Translations under genes and position numbers: made by a program | In this document: positions 47,608 to 58,212 of the stretch, in pieces | Numbering within the stretch: position 1 is the stretch's first letter | Layout of the letters: each line of letters starts with the position of its first letter | The notes under the pieces: model-generated | Told to the model about the DNA's origin: nothing | Seen by the model: the letters and a program-made list of their open reading frames with translations, nothing else | Database searches by the model: none | Assembly (NCBI RefSeq): GCF_003931915.1 | Contig: NZ_RSAA01000035.1 | Location: 558,001 to 622,000 of the forward strand | Length of the DNA stretch: 64,000 bases | Source: Saccharopolyspora rhizosphaerae | GTDB taxonomy: Bacteria; Actinomycetota; Actinomycetes; Mycobacteriales; Pseudonocardiaceae | Direction: 5' to 3'

Positions 47608-48266
47608 CAGTACCGGCCGCTCGAGGCGTCGAAGTAGGCGTTGGACCGCGACACGAAGACCAGCACCACGAAGGCGACCGTCCCGAGCGCGCCGAGCCCG
47701 CCCTGGACGTAGCTCAACGCGTAGTAGGGACCGGGCAGCGCGTCGCCCTCGGCCATGCCGGCCGCCATCCCACCGGAGGCGAGGGTGCCCAGGCTCGACA
47801 TCGCCCAGACCCCGGCGAAGATCGTCAGCGTGACGCGCGCCCAGTTGCGCCCCGCGCGGAGCTTGAAGCCGAAGGCGATCCACAGACCGGTCAAGATCAG
47901 GTAGAAGATCGTCAGGATGATGAAGAAGACCATCATCACGCCGTTGACCGCGGAGGTCATCTCCGCCGCGAGCTCGTCGTCCGCACCTCCGCGCACCGAG
48001 TCGGTCACCCAGCCCTGCAGCTGCAGGTAGCTGACCACGTTGAGCACGGTGACCAGCAGCGGGAGCACCACGGCGATCCAGAACGCGGTCTCGACGGTGG
48101 CCGGCCGCTGCGGCAGCGCCATCTCGTGCACGGGCACCGGCGGCGCGCTGAACGGGTTCTGCGGATGCGGCTGGAACCCACCCGGGGGCTGCTGCGGGAC
48201 ACCACCGGACGGAGTCCCCGGCTGCGGAGGATCGCCCTGTTGCCAGGGGTTGTGGGGATAGCTCAC
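47607..48266 (-). CDS. Proline-rich tetraspan membrane protein, paralogue family member 2
   Basis: A 219-residue protein. The first 55 residues are Pro/Gln/Gly-rich (PHNPWQQGDPPQPGTPSGGV), followed by four membrane segments; between the second and third lies KLRAGRNWARVTLTIFAGVW, and the C terminus ends SNAYFDASSGRY. These features are shared with the next two genes. ATG 48266. No recognised function. Confidence 0.65.
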   Translation of the reverse strand: MSYPHNPWQQGDPPQPGTPSGGVPQQPPGGFQPHPQNPFSAPPVPVHEMALPQRPATVETAFWIAVVLPLLVTVLNVVSYLQLQGWVTDSVRGGADDELAAEMTSAVNGVMMVFFIILTIFYLILTGLWIAFGFKLRAGRNWARVTLTIFAGVWAMSSLGTLASGGMAAGMAEGDALPGPYYALSYVQGGLGALGTVAFVVLVFVSRSNAYFDASSGRY

Positions 48267-48432
48267 GGGCGAACCCTAGGAAGGCCCGATCACCGCTGTC
48301 CACCGGTTCAGGTCAAGTGCCGCGAACTCGACACGTCGGTCGCCGTCGCCCACCGACGACGCCGAAGTCCTCCCGGACGTCGTGCGCGTCCTCCTGGCGG
48401 CACTCCACGCCGACCAGCAGTCCCGGCGGCGC

Positions 48433-48954
48433 TCAGCGGGGTTGGAAGTAGCGGTTCGCGTCGCCGGTGTAGGCGTAGATGACCGTGGCCGCGATGGCGG
48501 CGAGTTGGAGGACGGCCACCAGGGCCGTGACGATCGACGTGGTGGCGCCGCCGATGACCGTGGGGACCGTCAGCAGGAACCAGAGGGCGCCGACCACCGT
48601 GATCACGATGCGGGCCCAGTTGCGGCCGTTGCGCATGAAGACCAGGAACATGATCCACAGGCCCGCGAGGACCAGGCAGAACACCGCCACGACCGCGAGC
48701 GTCACCCGGAACAGCGCGCGGGCCTCGTCGAGCGTGAGCGTCCGCTGCCCGGTCGCGCCCGCCTGGTCGAGGACGACCTGCAGCTCGGCGTCGTTGATCG
48801 AGGCGAACGACATCGCCAGCATCACGAACCCGATGACCGGGCAGGCGATGCCGGCCCAGAACGCGAGGTCGACCGTGCGGGGGCGTCCGGGAGGCCCTCC
48901 CGGCGGAGGTGGCGGAGCGGCACCGTACGGGTTGACTGCGTCGGGCGGCGTCAC
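48433..48954 (-). CDS. Proline-rich tetraspan membrane protein, paralogue family member 3
   Basis: A 173-residue protein with a short Pro/Gly-rich N terminus (AAPPPPPGGPPGRPR), four membrane segments, RNGRNWARIVITVVGALW between the second and third, and the end DANRYFQPR. It mirrors the downstream gene. The start at 48954 is the reported one. Function unknown. Confidence 0.65.
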   Translation of the reverse strand: MTPPDAVNPYGAAPPPPPGGPPGRPRTVDLAFWAGIACPVIGFVMLAMSFASINDAELQVVLDQAGATGQRTLTLDEARALFRVTLAVVAVFCLVLAGLWIMFLVFMRNGRNWARIVITVVGALWFLLTVPTVIGGATTSIVTALVAVLQLAAIAATVIYAYTGDANRYFQPR

Positions 48955-48997
48955 CGGGCCAGACTAGGAACGGCCCGGCGGCGTGTCCACCGGAACG

Positions 48998-49573
48998 TCA
49001 CAGCACGGTGCGCGGCGGCTGCGAACGGCGACCGCGGTTCTCCCGGACGTACCGGTTGGACTCCGGCCGGTACATGAACACGATCGCGGCGACCTCCACG
49101 GCCGCGACGAGCACCGCGAACACCACGTCGACCCCGCTCACGGTCATCCCGGTGAGCTGCTTGATCAGCGCCGGGCCGACCAGCGTCACCGTCAGCACGG
49201 TGACCACCGCGTTGAGCGCGCCGAACCCGCCGAACACCGTCAGCGTCACCCGGGCCCACTGCCGGGCCTCGAGCATCCGCCTGCTCAGCAGCACGTACAC
49301 CATCAGCGTCAGCGCCTTGAACATGAAGGTGAACATGATGCCGCTGTTAGCGGCGGCGTCCAGGTCGGTCTGGGTCATCTCCGGCTGCAGCTGGCGCAGC
49401 TCGGTGATCAGCCGCTCCCGGTCGAGCAGCTGCACGAACGCCTGCACCACGCCGACGAGCACGGAGGCGATCCAGAGCCAGCGCGCGATCTGCAGGGTCT
49501 GCGGCGGCTGCGGAGGTTCCGGCGGCTGTTCCGGTCGTCCGAAGGCGTCCACCCGCTGCTCCACGTCGGTCAT
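48998..49573 (-). CDS. Tetraspan membrane protein, paralogue family member 4
   Basis: A 191-residue protein starting [20 protein letters not shown], with four membrane segments, [20 protein letters not shown] between the second and third, and the end [20 protein letters not shown] 49573 overlaps the hemB stop by 4 bases (ATGA), so it is translated with hemB. Function unknown. Confidence 0.68.
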   Translation of the reverse strand: MTDVEQRVDAFGRPEQPPEPPQPPQTLQIARWLWIASVLVGVVQAFVQLLDRERLITELRQLQPEMTQTDLDAAANSGIMFTFMFKALTLMVYVLLSRRMLEARQWARVTLTVFGGFGALNAVVTVLTVTLVGPALIKQLTGMTVSGVDVVFAVLVAAVEVAAIVFMYRPESNRYVRENRGRRSQPPRTVL

Positions 49574-50553
49574 CCGCGCGCGTCCTGCAGCCACTGCGCG
49601 GCTTCGGTCGCCCAGTAGGTGAGCACCACGTCCGCCCCCGCGCGGCGGATCGCGGTCAGCGTCTCCAGGACGGTGCGCTGCCGGTCCAGCCAGCCGTTGG
49701 CGACCGCGGCCTCGATCATCGAGTACTCGCCGGAGACCTGGTAGGCGGCGACCGGGACGTCGGCGACACCGGCGATGTCCCGCAGCACGTCCAGGTAGGA
49801 CATGGCCGGCTTGACCATCACCATGTCGGCACCCTCGGCCAGGTCCAGGTCGGCTTCCCGCAGGGCTTCGCGGCCGTTGGCCGGGTCCTGCTGGTAGGTC
49901 TTGCGGTCACCCTTCAGCTGCGAGTCGACGGCCTCGCGGAACGGGCCGTAGAAGGCCGAGGCGTACTTCGCGGAGTAGGCCAGGATCGACACGTGGTCGT
50001 GGCCGGTGGCGTCCAGCGAGTCGCGGATCACGCCGACCTGGCCGTCCATCATGCCGCTCGGCGCGACCACGTGAGCCCCGGCCTGCGCCTGCACCACGGC
50101 CATCTCGCCGTAGACCTGCAGCGTGCGGTCGTTGTCGACGTGGCCGTCCTCGTCCAGCAGGCCGCAGTGGCCGTGGTCGGTGAACTCGTCGAGGCACAGG
50201 TCCGCCATCAGCACGGTGCTGTCGCCGACCTCGGCGCGCAGGTCGCGCAGCGCGACGTTGAGGATCCCGTCGGGGTCGACCGCGCCCGACCCGACCGCGT
50301 CGTGCTGCTCCGGCACGCCGAAGAGCATCAGCCCGCCGACGCCCGCGCTGACCGCCTCGACGGCGGCCTTCTTCAGCGAATCGCGGGTGTGCTGGACGAC
50401 TCCCGGCATCGACCCGATCGGCATCGGCTCGGAGGCACCTTCGCGGACGAACATCGGCAGCACCAGGTGCCGCGGCTCCACGGAGGTCTCGGAAACCAGC
50501 CGACGCACCGCCGGGTTGCGGCGGAGTCGACGGGGACGGCTCGTCGGATACAT
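49570..50553 (-). CDS. hemB: Porphobilinogen synthase (delta-aminolevulinate dehydratase)
   Basis: A 327-residue enzyme condensing two 5-aminolevulinates. The two active-site lysines are in [20 protein letters not shown] and [18 protein letters not shown]. The metal-site loop is [20 protein letters not shown], with one Cys and Asp/His ligands, so it is probably a Mg-type rather than the three-Cys Zn-type enzyme. ATG 50553 has GGGGAG 8 bases upstream. It is separated from the cobA-hemD gene by hairpins. Confidence 0.95.
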   Translation of the reverse strand: MYPTSRPRRLRRNPAVRRLVSETSVEPRHLVLPMFVREGASEPMPIGSMPGVVQHTRDSLKKAAVEAVSAGVGGLMLFGVPEQHDAVGSGAVDPDGILNVALRDLRAEVGDSTVLMADLCLDEFTDHGHCGLLDEDGHVDNDRTLQVYGEMAVVQAQAGAHVVAPSGMMDGQVGVIRDSLDATGHDHVSILAYSAKYASAFYGPFREAVDSQLKGDRKTYQQDPANGREALREADLDLAEGADMVMVKPAMSYLDVLRDIAGVADVPVAAYQVSGEYSMIEAAVANGWLDRQRTVLETLTAIRRAGADVVLTYWATEAAQWLQDARG

Positions 50554-50670
50554 GTCTGCGGCTCCCCAAGCTGACTCGGCGGGGTGACACCCCGAGCGTA
50601 GCCACCACCGGAACCCGCGATCCGCAGGGCTCACCCCACCGGTGACCGAACGCTCACCACCACGTGATCT

Positions 50671-50731
50671 CCGCCCCCGCGCGGGGGGCGGAACGCCGAA
50701 GGGCGCCTCCCCGGCGGAGAGGCGCCCTTCG
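50671..50731. terminator. Tandem hairpins between cobA-hemD and hemB
   Basis: Two inverted repeats lie in the gap. GAAGGGCGCCTC (50698-50709) pairs with GAGGCGCCCTTC (50719-50730) around 9 bases, extendable by one pair, starting 10 bases after the cobA-hemD stop. CCGCCCCC (50671-50678) pairs with GGGGGCGG (50684-50691). The first is a good candidate terminator on the minus strand, although it has no T-run; hemB may then need its own promoter. Confidence 0.7.
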
Positions 50732-50740
50732 TGGCGGTGA

Positions 50741-52273
50741 TCAGCTGCGGCGGGCCCGCTTGGCCTTGCGCGGGGGCGGCAGAGCGCCTTCCGCGCGCAG
50801 CCGAGCCGCGTGGGCCGCGAGGGCGTCGACCAGCTCCTCGACCCGGGGGGCTTCGGGCTGGACGTCGACCCGCAGGCCGAACTCCTTCGCCGTCTCGGCC
50901 GTGTTCGGGCCGATGCAGGCGACGAGGGTGCGGGCGTGCGGCTTGCCGGCGATGCCGACCAGGTTGCGCACCGTCGAGGACGAGGTGAAGCAGACGGCGT
51001 CGAAACCACCGGTCTTGATCATCTCGCGGGTCTCGGCCGGCGGCGGCGCGGCGCGGACCGTGCGGTAGGCCGTCACGTCGTCGACCTCCCAGCCACGCTC
51101 CTGCAGACCGGCCGACAAGGTCTCGGTGGCGATGTCGGCGCGCGGCAGCAGCACCCGGTCCACCGGGTCCAGGACGTCGTCGTGCGGCGGGAACTCCTGC
51201 AGCAGGCCCTCGCTGGACTGGTCACCGGAGGGCAGCAGCTCGGGGATGATGCCGAAGGCGCGCACCTTCTCCGCGGTGGCCTCGCCGACGCAGGCGATCT
51301 TCACGCCGGAGAACGCGCGGGCGTCCAGGCCGAACTCCTCGAACTTCTCCCACACCGCCCGGACCGCGTTCGCCGAGGTGAACACGACCCACTGGTAGCG
51401 GCCGTCGACCAGGCCCTTGACCGCGCGCTCCATCTGCGCGGGGCTGCGCGGCGGCTCGACGGAGATGGTCGGCACCTCGTGCGAGACGGCGCCGTGCGAC
51501 CACAGCCGCTCGCTCATCACACCGGCCTGCTCCTTGGTGCGCGGCACCAGGATCTTCCAGCCGTACAGGGCGCGGGACTCCCACCAGGACAGCTTGTTCC
51601 GCTCGGAGACGACGTCGCCGATCGTCACCACCAGGTGGCCCTGCAGCTCACCGGCGTCGGCGGCCAGCGAGGCCAGCGTGGTGTCGATGGTGCGCTGCTG
51701 CACCGTGGTGCCGGACGCGGTCACCGCGACCGGGGTGGTCGCCGGACGGCCGTGCTCGACCAGCCGCGAAGCGGCCTCCGCGAGGTGGCTGCCGGTGGTG
51801 TGCAGCACCAGCGCGCCGGGCACGCCGGCCAGCGCCTGCCAGTCGGCGTCACCGCGGACGTCGACCTCGGTGTGCACCGCGCCCAGCGCGATGCCGGCGT
51901 AGGCCGGGACCGCGCTGCCGGCAGCGACACCGGGGATGACGTCGAACGGCGCCTCGGTCTTGGCGACCTCCTGCGTCTCGCGGACCACCGCGTCAGCGGT
52001 CAGCGGGTCGCCGGCGACCAAGCGCACGACGTTGCGACCGGTGTCGGCCTCGTTGGCCAGGTCCTTGGCGACGTCGGCCGGGTCACCGACGGCGGGGCGG
52101 ACTTCCGCCCCCTCGGCGGCCAGCGCGACGATGTCGGAGGGTACGTCCGGGTCGGTCACCAGCACCGAAGCGCGGGCGATCACGTCCCGGCCCCGAACGG
52201 TGAGCAGTCCCGCGTCACCGGGACCGGAGCCCACGAAAGCAATCCGTCCGGGGGTCTTACGTGCTCGGGTCAT
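50741..52273 (-). CDS. cobA-hemD: Fused uroporphyrinogen-III C-methyltransferase / uroporphyrinogen-III synthase
   Basis: A 510-residue fusion. The first 245 residues resemble the tetrapyrrole methylase fold ([39 protein letters not shown] repeats, [20 protein letters not shown]); the remainder is HemD ([60 protein letters not shown]). Such fusions are common in actinobacteria. The methylase glycine loop is degenerate, so CobA activity may be reduced; HemD activity is expected. ATG 52273 has GGGGAG 7 bases upstream; ATG 52288 overlapping hemC is an alternative. Confidence 0.9.
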   Translation of the reverse strand: MTRARKTPGRIAFVGSGPGDAGLLTVRGRDVIARASVLVTDPDVPSDIVALAAEGAEVRPAVGDPADVAKDLANEADTGRNVVRLVAGDPLTADAVVRETQEVAKTEAPFDVIPGVAAGSAVPAYAGIALGAVHTEVDVRGDADWQALAGVPGALVLHTTGSHLAEAASRLVEHGRPATTPVAVTASGTTVQQRTIDTTLASLAADAGELQGHLVVTIGDVVSERNKLSWWESRALYGWKILVPRTKEQAGVMSERLWSHGAVSHEVPTISVEPPRSPAQMERAVKGLVDGRYQWVVFTSANAVRAVWEKFEEFGLDARAFSGVKIACVGEATAEKVRAFGIIPELLPSGDQSSEGLLQEFPPHDDVLDPVDRVLLPRADIATETLSAGLQERGWEVDDVTAYRTVRAAPPPAETREMIKTGGFDAVCFTSSSTVRNLVGIAGKPHARTLVACIGPNTAETAKEFGLRVDVQPEAPRVEELVDALAAHAARLRAEGALPPPRKAKRARRS

Positions 52274-52287
52274 CAGGGCACTCCCCA

Positions 52288-53226
52288 TCAACTACTGCCG
52301 GGGCCGCTGAGCAGTGCGGCCCGGGCTTCGAGCAGCTCGTCGGCCAGTTCCAGGCCCAGCTGCTCTGCGGCGGTCGTCTCTCCAGTGGCGGAAGCGCGGA
52401 CCAGCACGTCGTCGTCGGTCGCTACCACCCCACGCAAGGACAGGCGCAGCGCCACGCGCCCGTTCTCGTCGAGGTCCTCCACCACTTCGGCCAGCGCGCC
52501 GACCGGCGCGTGGCAACCGGCTTCGAGCCGGGCCAGCACAGCGCGTTCGGCGGCAACCGCGGCGCGGCTGGCCTGATCGTCCAAAACGGACTGCAGCAAG
52601 TGCTCTGTGTCCACGTCTTCGACGCGGCATTCCACTGCGAGCGCACCCTGGGCGGGCGCGGGCAGCATCTGCAGCGGATCGAGCGATTCCGTGATCACCG
52701 AAAGCCGGCCCACCCGGGCCAGCCCGGCGCGGGCGAGGACGACGGCGTCCAGCTCGCCGTCGGTCACCTTGCGCATTCGGGTGTCCACATTGCCGCGGAT
52801 GCCCCGCACCTCCAGCCCCAGGCCGGAGGCCCGGAGCTGGCTGGCGCGGCGCGGCGAACCGGTGCCCACAACGGACCCCGGGGGCAGTTCGCCGAGTGTC
52901 AGACCGTCCCGCGCCACCAGCGCGTCCCGGGGGTCCTCCCGGACCGGGACAGCGGCCAGCGACAACCGGGGGTCTTGTTCGGTCGGCAAGTCTTTGCAGG
53001 AGTGGATCGCGACGTCGACCTCGTTGGCCGCGAGCGCTTCGCGCAGCGCGGAGGTGAACACACCCACGCCGATCTCGGCGATCGGAGCGGTCGACTGGTC
53101 ACCAGGGGTCTCGACCGCGACCAGCTGCGTCGGGTACCCGGCAGCCTCCAGCTGCTCGGCGACCCACGTGCTCTGCGCCATCGCGAGCGCGCTGCCGCGG
53201 GTGCCGATCCGGAGAGTCTTGTTCAA
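52288..53226 (-). CDS. hemC: Hydroxymethylbilane synthase
   Basis: A 312-residue porphobilinogen deaminase. The N terminus is [20 protein letters not shown], the substrate loop [10 protein letters not shown], the arginine-rich [20 protein letters not shown] and the cofactor-cysteine site [15 protein letters not shown]. The start is TTG 53226, overlapping the hemA stop (TTGA) with GAGG in hemA upstream. Third gene of the rex-hem operon. Confidence 0.95.
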   Translation of the reverse strand: MNKTLRIGTRGSALAMAQSTWVAEQLEAAGYPTQLVAVETPGDQSTAPIAEIGVGVFTSALREALAANEVDVAIHSCKDLPTEQDPRLSLAAVPVREDPRDALVARDGLTLGELPPGSVVGTGSPRRASQLRASGLGLEVRGIRGNVDTRMRKVTDGELDAVVLARAGLARVGRLSVITESLDPLQMLPAPAQGALAVECRVEDVDTEHLLQSVLDDQASRAAVAAERAVLARLEAGCHAPVGALAEVVEDLDENGRVALRLSLRGVVATDDDVLVRASATGETTAAEQLGLELADELLEARAALLSGPGSS

Positions 53227-54608
53227 CGGTCCTCACCGTCCTGTTCCGCCCGGCCGCGCAGCAGCGCTTGGGCGACCGTGACCCCACCGGGGAGGTTCTC
53301 CTCGGCTTGCGGGGTGCCGATCACCGCAGCGGCCTGCGGGTCGAGCTCGAAGAGTTCGCGGAGGGCGTCGGCGTAGCCGGAGCCGCCCGGTTGCGACGCG
53401 AGTTGCTTGACGCGGACGGTCGGCGAGTGCAGCAGCTTGTCCACCACGCGGCGGACCGTGCGGTTGAGCTCCTCGCGGGTCGTCTCGTCGATGTCGGGGA
53501 GCCGCGAGTCCAGCCGCAGCAGTTCGCTGTCGACGACCTCGGCGGCGCGCTTGCGCAGCGCGGTGACCGTGGGGGTCACCTCGGCCGAGCGCTGCGCGGC
53601 GAGGTAGCCGCGCACCTCCTCGGCCACGACCTCGGCGGCCCGCTCGGACTCGTTGCCACCCTGCTTGGCGGACAGCCGCTGCTGCAGGCTGGCCAGGTCC
53701 ACCACGGTGACGCCGGGCAGGTCGCCGACCTCGGCCGCGATGTCGCGCGGCAGACCGAGGTCGCAGCACAGCAGCGGCCGGTCGTCGCGGACGGTCATGG
53801 CGGCCGAGACGACCTCTTCGGTCACCACGGCACCGATCGCGCCGGTGCAGGCGACCAGGAGGTCCGCGGCGGCGATCGCGTCGGCCAGGCCCGAGAGGTC
53901 CGCGGTGCCCGCGTCGACGCCGTCGGCGCGGAGCGACTCGGCCAGCCGCTCGCCGTTGGCGGCGGTGCGGTTGGCGATGACGATGCGGCCGATGCCGGAG
54001 CGCTTGAGCTGCGCGGCGGTGAGCCCGCCCATCGAGCCGGCGCCGACCAGCAGCGCGCTCTTGCCGGCGAGCCCGTCGAGCGCGGCCTCGGCGTCGGCGA
54101 GGGCTTCGGAGACGACCGAGGCACCCTCGTTGTCGATGCCGGTCTCGCTGTGCACGCGCTTGCCCACGCGCAGCGCCTGCTGAGCGAGCTCGTGCAGCGT
54201 CTTGCCGACGGTGCCGCGCTCGTCGGCGGTGCCGTAGGCCTGCCGCAGCTGGCCGAGGATCTGCGCTTCGCCGACGACCATCGAGTCCAGCCCGGCCGAG
54301 ACCGAGAACAGGTGCTCGACGGCCGCACCGGCGTAGTAGACGTAGAGGTGGTCGGCCAGCTCGCCGACCTCGGTACCGGAGTGCCGCGACAGCACGGCCG
54401 TCACGTCGTCCAGGCCGCCGTGGAAGGTCTCGGCCAGCGCGTAGATCTCGACCCGGTTGCAGGTGGAGATCACGAACGCCTCGGCGATGTGCTCGCGCAT
54501 GACGAGCTCGTCGAGGATCTTGCCGATGTCCCCGCCACTGATGGCGACCCGCTCCAGGACCCGGACCGGGGCGCTGTGGTGGGAAATGCCGACGGTGAGC
54601 AGGTTCAC
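53223..54608 (-). CDS. hemA: Glutamyl-tRNA reductase
   Basis: A 461-residue enzyme that commits glutamyl-tRNA to tetrapyrroles. It starts [20 protein letters not shown]; the catalytic cysteine is in [14 protein letters not shown], the NADPH fold in [20 protein letters not shown], and the C-terminal helix carries the dimerisation stretch [17 protein letters not shown] 54608 overlaps the rex stop (GTGA), so synthesis is coupled to the redox repressor. Confidence 0.95.
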   Translation of the reverse strand: MNLLTVGISHHSAPVRVLERVAISGGDIGKILDELVMREHIAEAFVISTCNRVEIYALAETFHGGLDDVTAVLSRHSGTEVGELADHLYVYYAGAAVEHLFSVSAGLDSMVVGEAQILGQLRQAYGTADERGTVGKTLHELAQQALRVGKRVHSETGIDNEGASVVSEALADAEAALDGLAGKSALLVGAGSMGGLTAAQLKRSGIGRIVIANRTAANGERLAESLRADGVDAGTADLSGLADAIAAADLLVACTGAIGAVVTEEVVSAAMTVRDDRPLLCCDLGLPRDIAAEVGDLPGVTVVDLASLQQRLSAKQGGNESERAAEVVAEEVRGYLAAQRSAEVTPTVTALRKRAAEVVDSELLRLDSRLPDIDETTREELNRTVRRVVDKLLHSPTVRVKQLASQPGGSGYADALRELFELDPQAAAVIGTPQAEENLPGGVTVAQALLRGRAEQDGEDR

Positions 54609-55480
54609 AGCCGTTCCACCATCCTGTTCGCCGAATCGATCTCTCCCGGAAGCCCTGCGCCGCCGCCCGGCGGACCTCCGTCGGAGGACGCAGCACCGTC
54701 GACCGCGTTCGCGGTCTCCTGCTGCCTGCGGGCCACGTGGAAGGACAAGATCTGCATCTCCACCGCCAGGTCGACCTTGCGCACCTCGACGTGCTCGGGG
54801 ACCTGCAGCACGATCGGGGCGAAGTTGAGGATGCACGTCACGCCACCGGCGACCAGGCGGTCGCAGACCTCCTGCGCGCCCTGAGCGGGGGTGGCGATGA
54901 CGCCGATGGTGACCTCGCGCTCGAAGCACACCTCGACGATGTCGTCGATGTGGCTGACCGGGATGCCGCCGACCGGCACGCCGACCAGGTCGTCGTCGAG
55001 GTCGAACAGCGCCGAGACGGGGAACCCGCGGCTCGGGAACCCGCCGTAGTTGGCCAGCGCGTGCCCGAGGTTGCCGATGCCGACCACGGCGACGCTGTGC
55101 TTGCGGGTCAGGCCGAGCGTCCGCTCGATCTGACCGATCAGCACCTCGACCTCGTAGCCAACGCCGCGGGTGCCGTAGGAGCCGATGTAGGAGAGGTCCT
55201 TGCGCAGCTTGGCGGAGTTGACGCCGGCCGCGGTGGCGAGCTCCTCGCTGGAGACCGTGGTGATGCCCTGCTCGGCGAGCGAGGACAAGGCTCGCAGGTA
55301 GACGGCGAGGCGTGCGACTGCCGCTTCCGGGATGGAACGGGCGCGCTCGCGAGCCGCCGGGACCTCGATCGCGGCCCCGTTGGCGTCGGCCACGTTGGCG
55401 TCCGGGGTCCGCGGGGACGCAGCGGTCCGAGCAGTCGCCTGCCCGTCTCCTTCTGGCACGTCCGCTCCTTGGGCCGTCAC
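54605..55480 (-). CDS. rex: Redox-sensing transcriptional repressor Rex
   Basis: A 291-residue repressor that binds DNA when NAD is high and is released by NADH. After a 60-residue low-complexity leader come the winged helix ([40 protein letters not shown]) and a Rossmann domain with the NADH loop [22 protein letters not shown] 55480 is chosen because GGGAG lies 7 bases upstream; ATG 55525 has none. First gene of rex-hemA-hemC-cobA/hemD, as in Streptomyces. A Rex operator lies 158 bases upstream of the start. Confidence 0.94.
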   Translation of the reverse strand: MTAQGADVPEGDGQATARTAASPRTPDANVADANGAAIEVPAARERARSIPEAAVARLAVYLRALSSLAEQGITTVSSEELATAAGVNSAKLRKDLSYIGSYGTRGVGYEVEVLIGQIERTLGLTRKHSVAVVGIGNLGHALANYGGFPSRGFPVSALFDLDDDLVGVPVGGIPVSHIDDIVEVCFEREVTIGVIATPAQGAQEVCDRLVAGGVTCILNFAPIVLQVPEHVEVRKVDLAVEMQILSFHVARRQQETANAVDGAASSDGGPPGGGAGLPGEIDSANRMVERL

Positions 55481-55637
55481 GCTGGATCTCCCTCGCCTGC
55501 TGGTGGTCTGCCCCTCGGGCGGCATCGATGTGGGACGAACACCGGGGAAGCGGTGAGACGGAACCACCCGATCCGCCGATCCGCGCCGGAGAGCCCGGCG
55601 GGGAGTTCCGGCGGCACGACCCCTACACCGTAGCCAT

Positions 55638-55655
55638 TTGTGAATGCATGCACAA
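55638..55655. promoter_or_regulatory. Rex operator ahead of rex-hem
   Basis: TTGTGAATGCATGCACAA is a near-perfect dyad matching the Rex consensus TTGTGAAnnnnTTCACAA at all but one base (G for T in the right half). It sits 158-175 bases before the rex GTG, so the promoter is probably upstream of the 45-residue alternative start. Auto-repression by Rex is known in Streptomyces and would switch heme synthesis with the NADH/NAD ratio. Confidence 0.8.
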
Positions 55656-55778
55656 AGTCGGCCGGGGCCAGCGCACCGGTGGCGCAAACCTTCACCGCCA
55701 TCATTCCGGATACCCCCCTGAAGTGCCAAAACGGGTGGTACAGGGCACGTGAGCCACGTCGCCCGGCCGCGAACCGGC

Positions 55779-56015
55779 TCAGCTGCGCAGCGCGCGCCGC
55801 AAGCGCTCTTCCTCGACCTTCCAGAAACCGTGCTCGACTCCATCGATCAAGATCACCGGGACCCGGTCGCCGTACTCCGCGCGCAGTTCGGAGTCGGTGT
55901 CGACGTCGCTGACCGACCAGCCGACCCCCAGCTCACCGCAGATCCGGCGCACGTCGGCGATCGCGTCGTCGCAGGCGTGGCAGCCCTCCCGGGACATCAC
56001 GGTCACCTCGTGCAC
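55779..56015 (-). CDS. Glutaredoxin-like protein (DUF836 type)
   Basis: A 78-residue thioredoxin-fold protein with CHAC redox motif near the N terminus (VTVMSREGCHACDDAIADVR) and cis-Pro region RVPVILIDG. A homologue (Rv0508 type) occupies the same place in mycobacteria next to hemA. GTG 56015 has GAGGAGG 4 bases upstream. Probably a thiol-disulfide or iron-sulfur transfer protein. Confidence 0.82.
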   Translation of the reverse strand: MHEVTVMSREGCHACDDAIADVRRICGELGVGWSVSDVDTDSELRAEYGDRVPVILIDGVEHGFWKVEEERLRRALRS

Positions 56016-56422
56016 GGCGCCTCCTCGGCAGGCTGGTTCGACTCTTCGGCCGTTCCAACGTACTCAGCCCGCGACCCCGCCGAGACCGGGCTCGGCCCCT
56101 CGATCTCCGAGGTTGGGTGGGGAAAATCACCCGGCGTGATCAGGCTGCTGCCCCCTGGCCAACACGCAGAGCGATCGAACCGTCACCGGTTTGAGCTACC
56201 TACTTATGAGTAGCAACACGTATGCTGCTCCTCCAACGCCCACCTCGGTGGGAGTCGACCAGTCGAGTGAAGGCCCGATCGAGCGGTACCGGCGCAACCC
56301 GTCGACCCTGATCGGTCCCCGGATCAGGTGCCCGTCACGGGCACGACGACATGGTCGCCGGCCCGGTGCGTCCCCGTACCACCACGGTCGGTGAAGCCAA
56401 CGAAGGCAGGAGGTCGCCGGAG
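56016..56422. other. Gap ahead of the BldN-like sigma gene
   Basis: A 407-base stretch between divergent genes. It includes a partial palindrome CTACT-TATG-AGTAG (56200-56213) and a TATGCT that might be a -10 element (56221-56226), though the nearest -35-like TTGAGC is too far (24 bases). No convincing gene; a short frame at 56191-56394 lacks a ribosome site. Confidence 0.35.
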
Positions 56423-57103
56423 ATGAGCAGCCCGAAGACGCTCGCACCCCCCGCCCCCGACACCGCAGGCCGCCCTCACCACGTCGCCACGCGCTCGGTG
56501 GGCCCACCGGACGGCCGGACCGCTGAGGCGAGCACCCCTCCGTGGGCTGCACCCGACACCTGGGCCTACGTCAGCGCGGCCCAGCAGGGCGACAACGACG
56601 CCTTCGGCAGGCTCTACGACGAGTACTCGCACACCGTCTACCGGTACGTGCTGTTCCGGGTCAGCGACCACTGCCTGGCCGAGGACATCACCAGCGAGAC
56701 GTTCCTGCGCGCGCTGCGCCGCATCGCCTCGATCAGCTACCAGGGCCGGGACGTGGCGGCCTGGTTCATCACGATCGCCAAGAACCTCATCCTCGACCAC
56801 ATCAAGTCCAGCCGGAACCGGCTCGAGGTCCCGACCTCCGAGATCACCGACCACCTGCCCGCCAAGGGCCCGCACGTCGGCCCCGAGCACCAGGTGCTGC
56901 TCGACGCCGCCAACAGCGAGCTGATGCAGTGCATCCGCCAGCTCAACCCCGACCAGCGGGAATGCATCCAGCTGCGGTTCCTGCAGGACATGTCTGTGAC
57001 CGAGACCGCCATCGCCATGCGGCGCAACGAGGGCGCCGTGAAGGCCCTCCAGCACCGCGCAGTCCGCCGGCTGGCGCAACTCCTGCCCGACGATCTCCGC
57101 TAG
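56423..57103 (+). CDS. ECF sigma factor, BldN-like
   Basis: A 226-residue sigma-70 family ECF protein. After a Pro/Ala-rich leader of about 50 residues, region 2 is NDAFGRLYDEYSHTVYRYVL and LAEDITSETFLRALRRI; region 4 is LNPDQRECIQLRFLQDMSVT and EGAVKALQHRAVRRLAQLL. Position between rex-hem and a HAD-type gene, and the extended N terminus, resemble Streptomyces BldN, a differentiation sigma factor, but identity was not tested. ATG 56423 has AGGAGG 9 bases upstream. No anti-sigma gene is adjacent. Confidence 0.82.
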   Translation: MSSPKTLAPPAPDTAGRPHHVATRSVGPPDGRTAEASTPPWAAPDTWAYVSAAQQGDNDAFGRLYDEYSHTVYRYVLFRVSDHCLAEDITSETFLRALRRIASISYQGRDVAAWFITIAKNLILDHIKSSRNRLEVPTSEITDHLPAKGPHVGPEHQVLLDAANSELMQCIRQLNPDQRECIQLRFLQDMSVTETAIAMRRNEGAVKALQHRAVRRLAQLLPDDLR

Positions 57104-57247
57104 TGCTTGCCGATCCCGGCGGAGGTGCGCAATCGTGGCGCGAGCGAGGTCTTAAGCTAGGGGGACGCCGACCCCGACCGGGTCGGCCCAGCACACGACC
57201 ACGGACTTCGCACACACCACTCCGGAGGAACCCCGGGAGGCGCGGCG

Positions 57248-58180
57248 GTGCCGACACGGCAGGGCTCGGCCGATGACGCGGACCAGAACGGCATGCGCAC
57301 GTCCAGCACAGAGCAGATCGACAGCGCGAAGGTAGCGGGGCGCGCCTCGGCCAAAGCGGCCGTCGCCGCCGCGCCGGTCCAGGACGCCACGCTCACCACA
57401 CCGCCGGACCTGACCGCGGCGGCGTTCTTCGACGTCGACAACACGATGATGATGGGCGCCTCCCTGTTCCACTTCGCCCGGGGTTTGGCCGCCCGCAAGT
57501 TCTTCAACGCCGGGGACCTCGCCGGCTTCGCCTGGCAGCAGCTCAAGTTCCGGGTCGGCGGCCGGGAGAACCCGCAGGACATCCAGGCCAGCCGCGAGCT
57601 GGCGCTCTCCTTCGTGGCCGGTCGCAGCGTCGAAGAGCTGGTGAACCTCAGCGAGGAGATCTACGACGAGCTGATGGCCGACCGGATCTGGGCGGGCACC
57701 CGCGCGCTCGCGCAGATGCACCTCGACGCCGGTCAGCGGGTGTGGCTGGTGACCGCGACCCCGGTCGAGCTGGCTTCGATCATCGCCCGGAAGCTGGGCC
57801 TGACCGGCGCGCTGGGGACCGTCTCCGAGAGCGAGGACGGCGTCTACACCGGCAGGCTGGTCGGCGAGATGCTGCACGGCCGGGCCAAGGCGCACGCGGT
57901 GCGCGCCATCGCCGCCAGCGAGGGCTTGGACCTGCGGCGGTGCACTGCCTACTCGGACTCGGCGAACGACATCCCGATGTTGTCCGTGGTGGGCACGGCC
58001 GTGGCGGTCAACCCCGACCAGCGGCTCCGCGAGATCGCGCGCGCCCGCGACTGGGAGGTCCGGGACTTCCGCACCGGCCGCAAGGCCGTCCGCATCGGCC
58101 TCAACTCCGTGCTCGGAGCCGGTGCCGCTGCGGGTGCCGTCGCCGCGGGCATGGCCTACCGCCGCCGCGACCGCTCCTGA
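57248..58180 (+). CDS. HAD-superfamily hydrolase (SerB-like, IB type)
   Basis: A 310-residue phosphatase-fold protein. Motif I is [19 protein letters not shown] (DxD with N after), motif [13 protein letters not shown] (T), motif [19 protein letters not shown] (SDSxNDxPM). The C terminus is basic and ends with a membrane-like [19 protein letters not shown]. Mycobacterial SerB1-like proteins sit in the same place. GTG 57248 has GGGAGG upstream. Substrate unknown. Confidence 0.87.
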   Translation: MPTRQGSADDADQNGMRTSSTEQIDSAKVAGRASAKAAVAAAPVQDATLTTPPDLTAAAFFDVDNTMMMGASLFHFARGLAARKFFNAGDLAGFAWQQLKFRVGGRENPQDIQASRELALSFVAGRSVEELVNLSEEIYDELMADRIWAGTRALAQMHLDAGQRVWLVTATPVELASIIARKLGLTGALGTVSESEDGVYTGRLVGEMLHGRAKAHAVRAIAASEGLDLRRCTAYSDSANDIPMLSVVGTAVAVNPDQRLREIARARDWEVRDFRTGRKAVRIGLNSVLGAGAAAGAVAAGMAYRRRDRS

Positions 58181-58212
58181 CGAGCACCGGAGCCGCTACG
58201 GCGCAGCGGGGC

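Noticed and set aside
50741-52273. Two separate genes for CobA and HemD
   Set aside because: The frame is continuous from the methylase-like part to the HemD part, with no start signal between.
56200-56213. Promoter or operator palindrome CTACT-TATG-AGTAG
   Set aside because: Arms are only five bases and no known consensus fits; kept only as part of the gap description.
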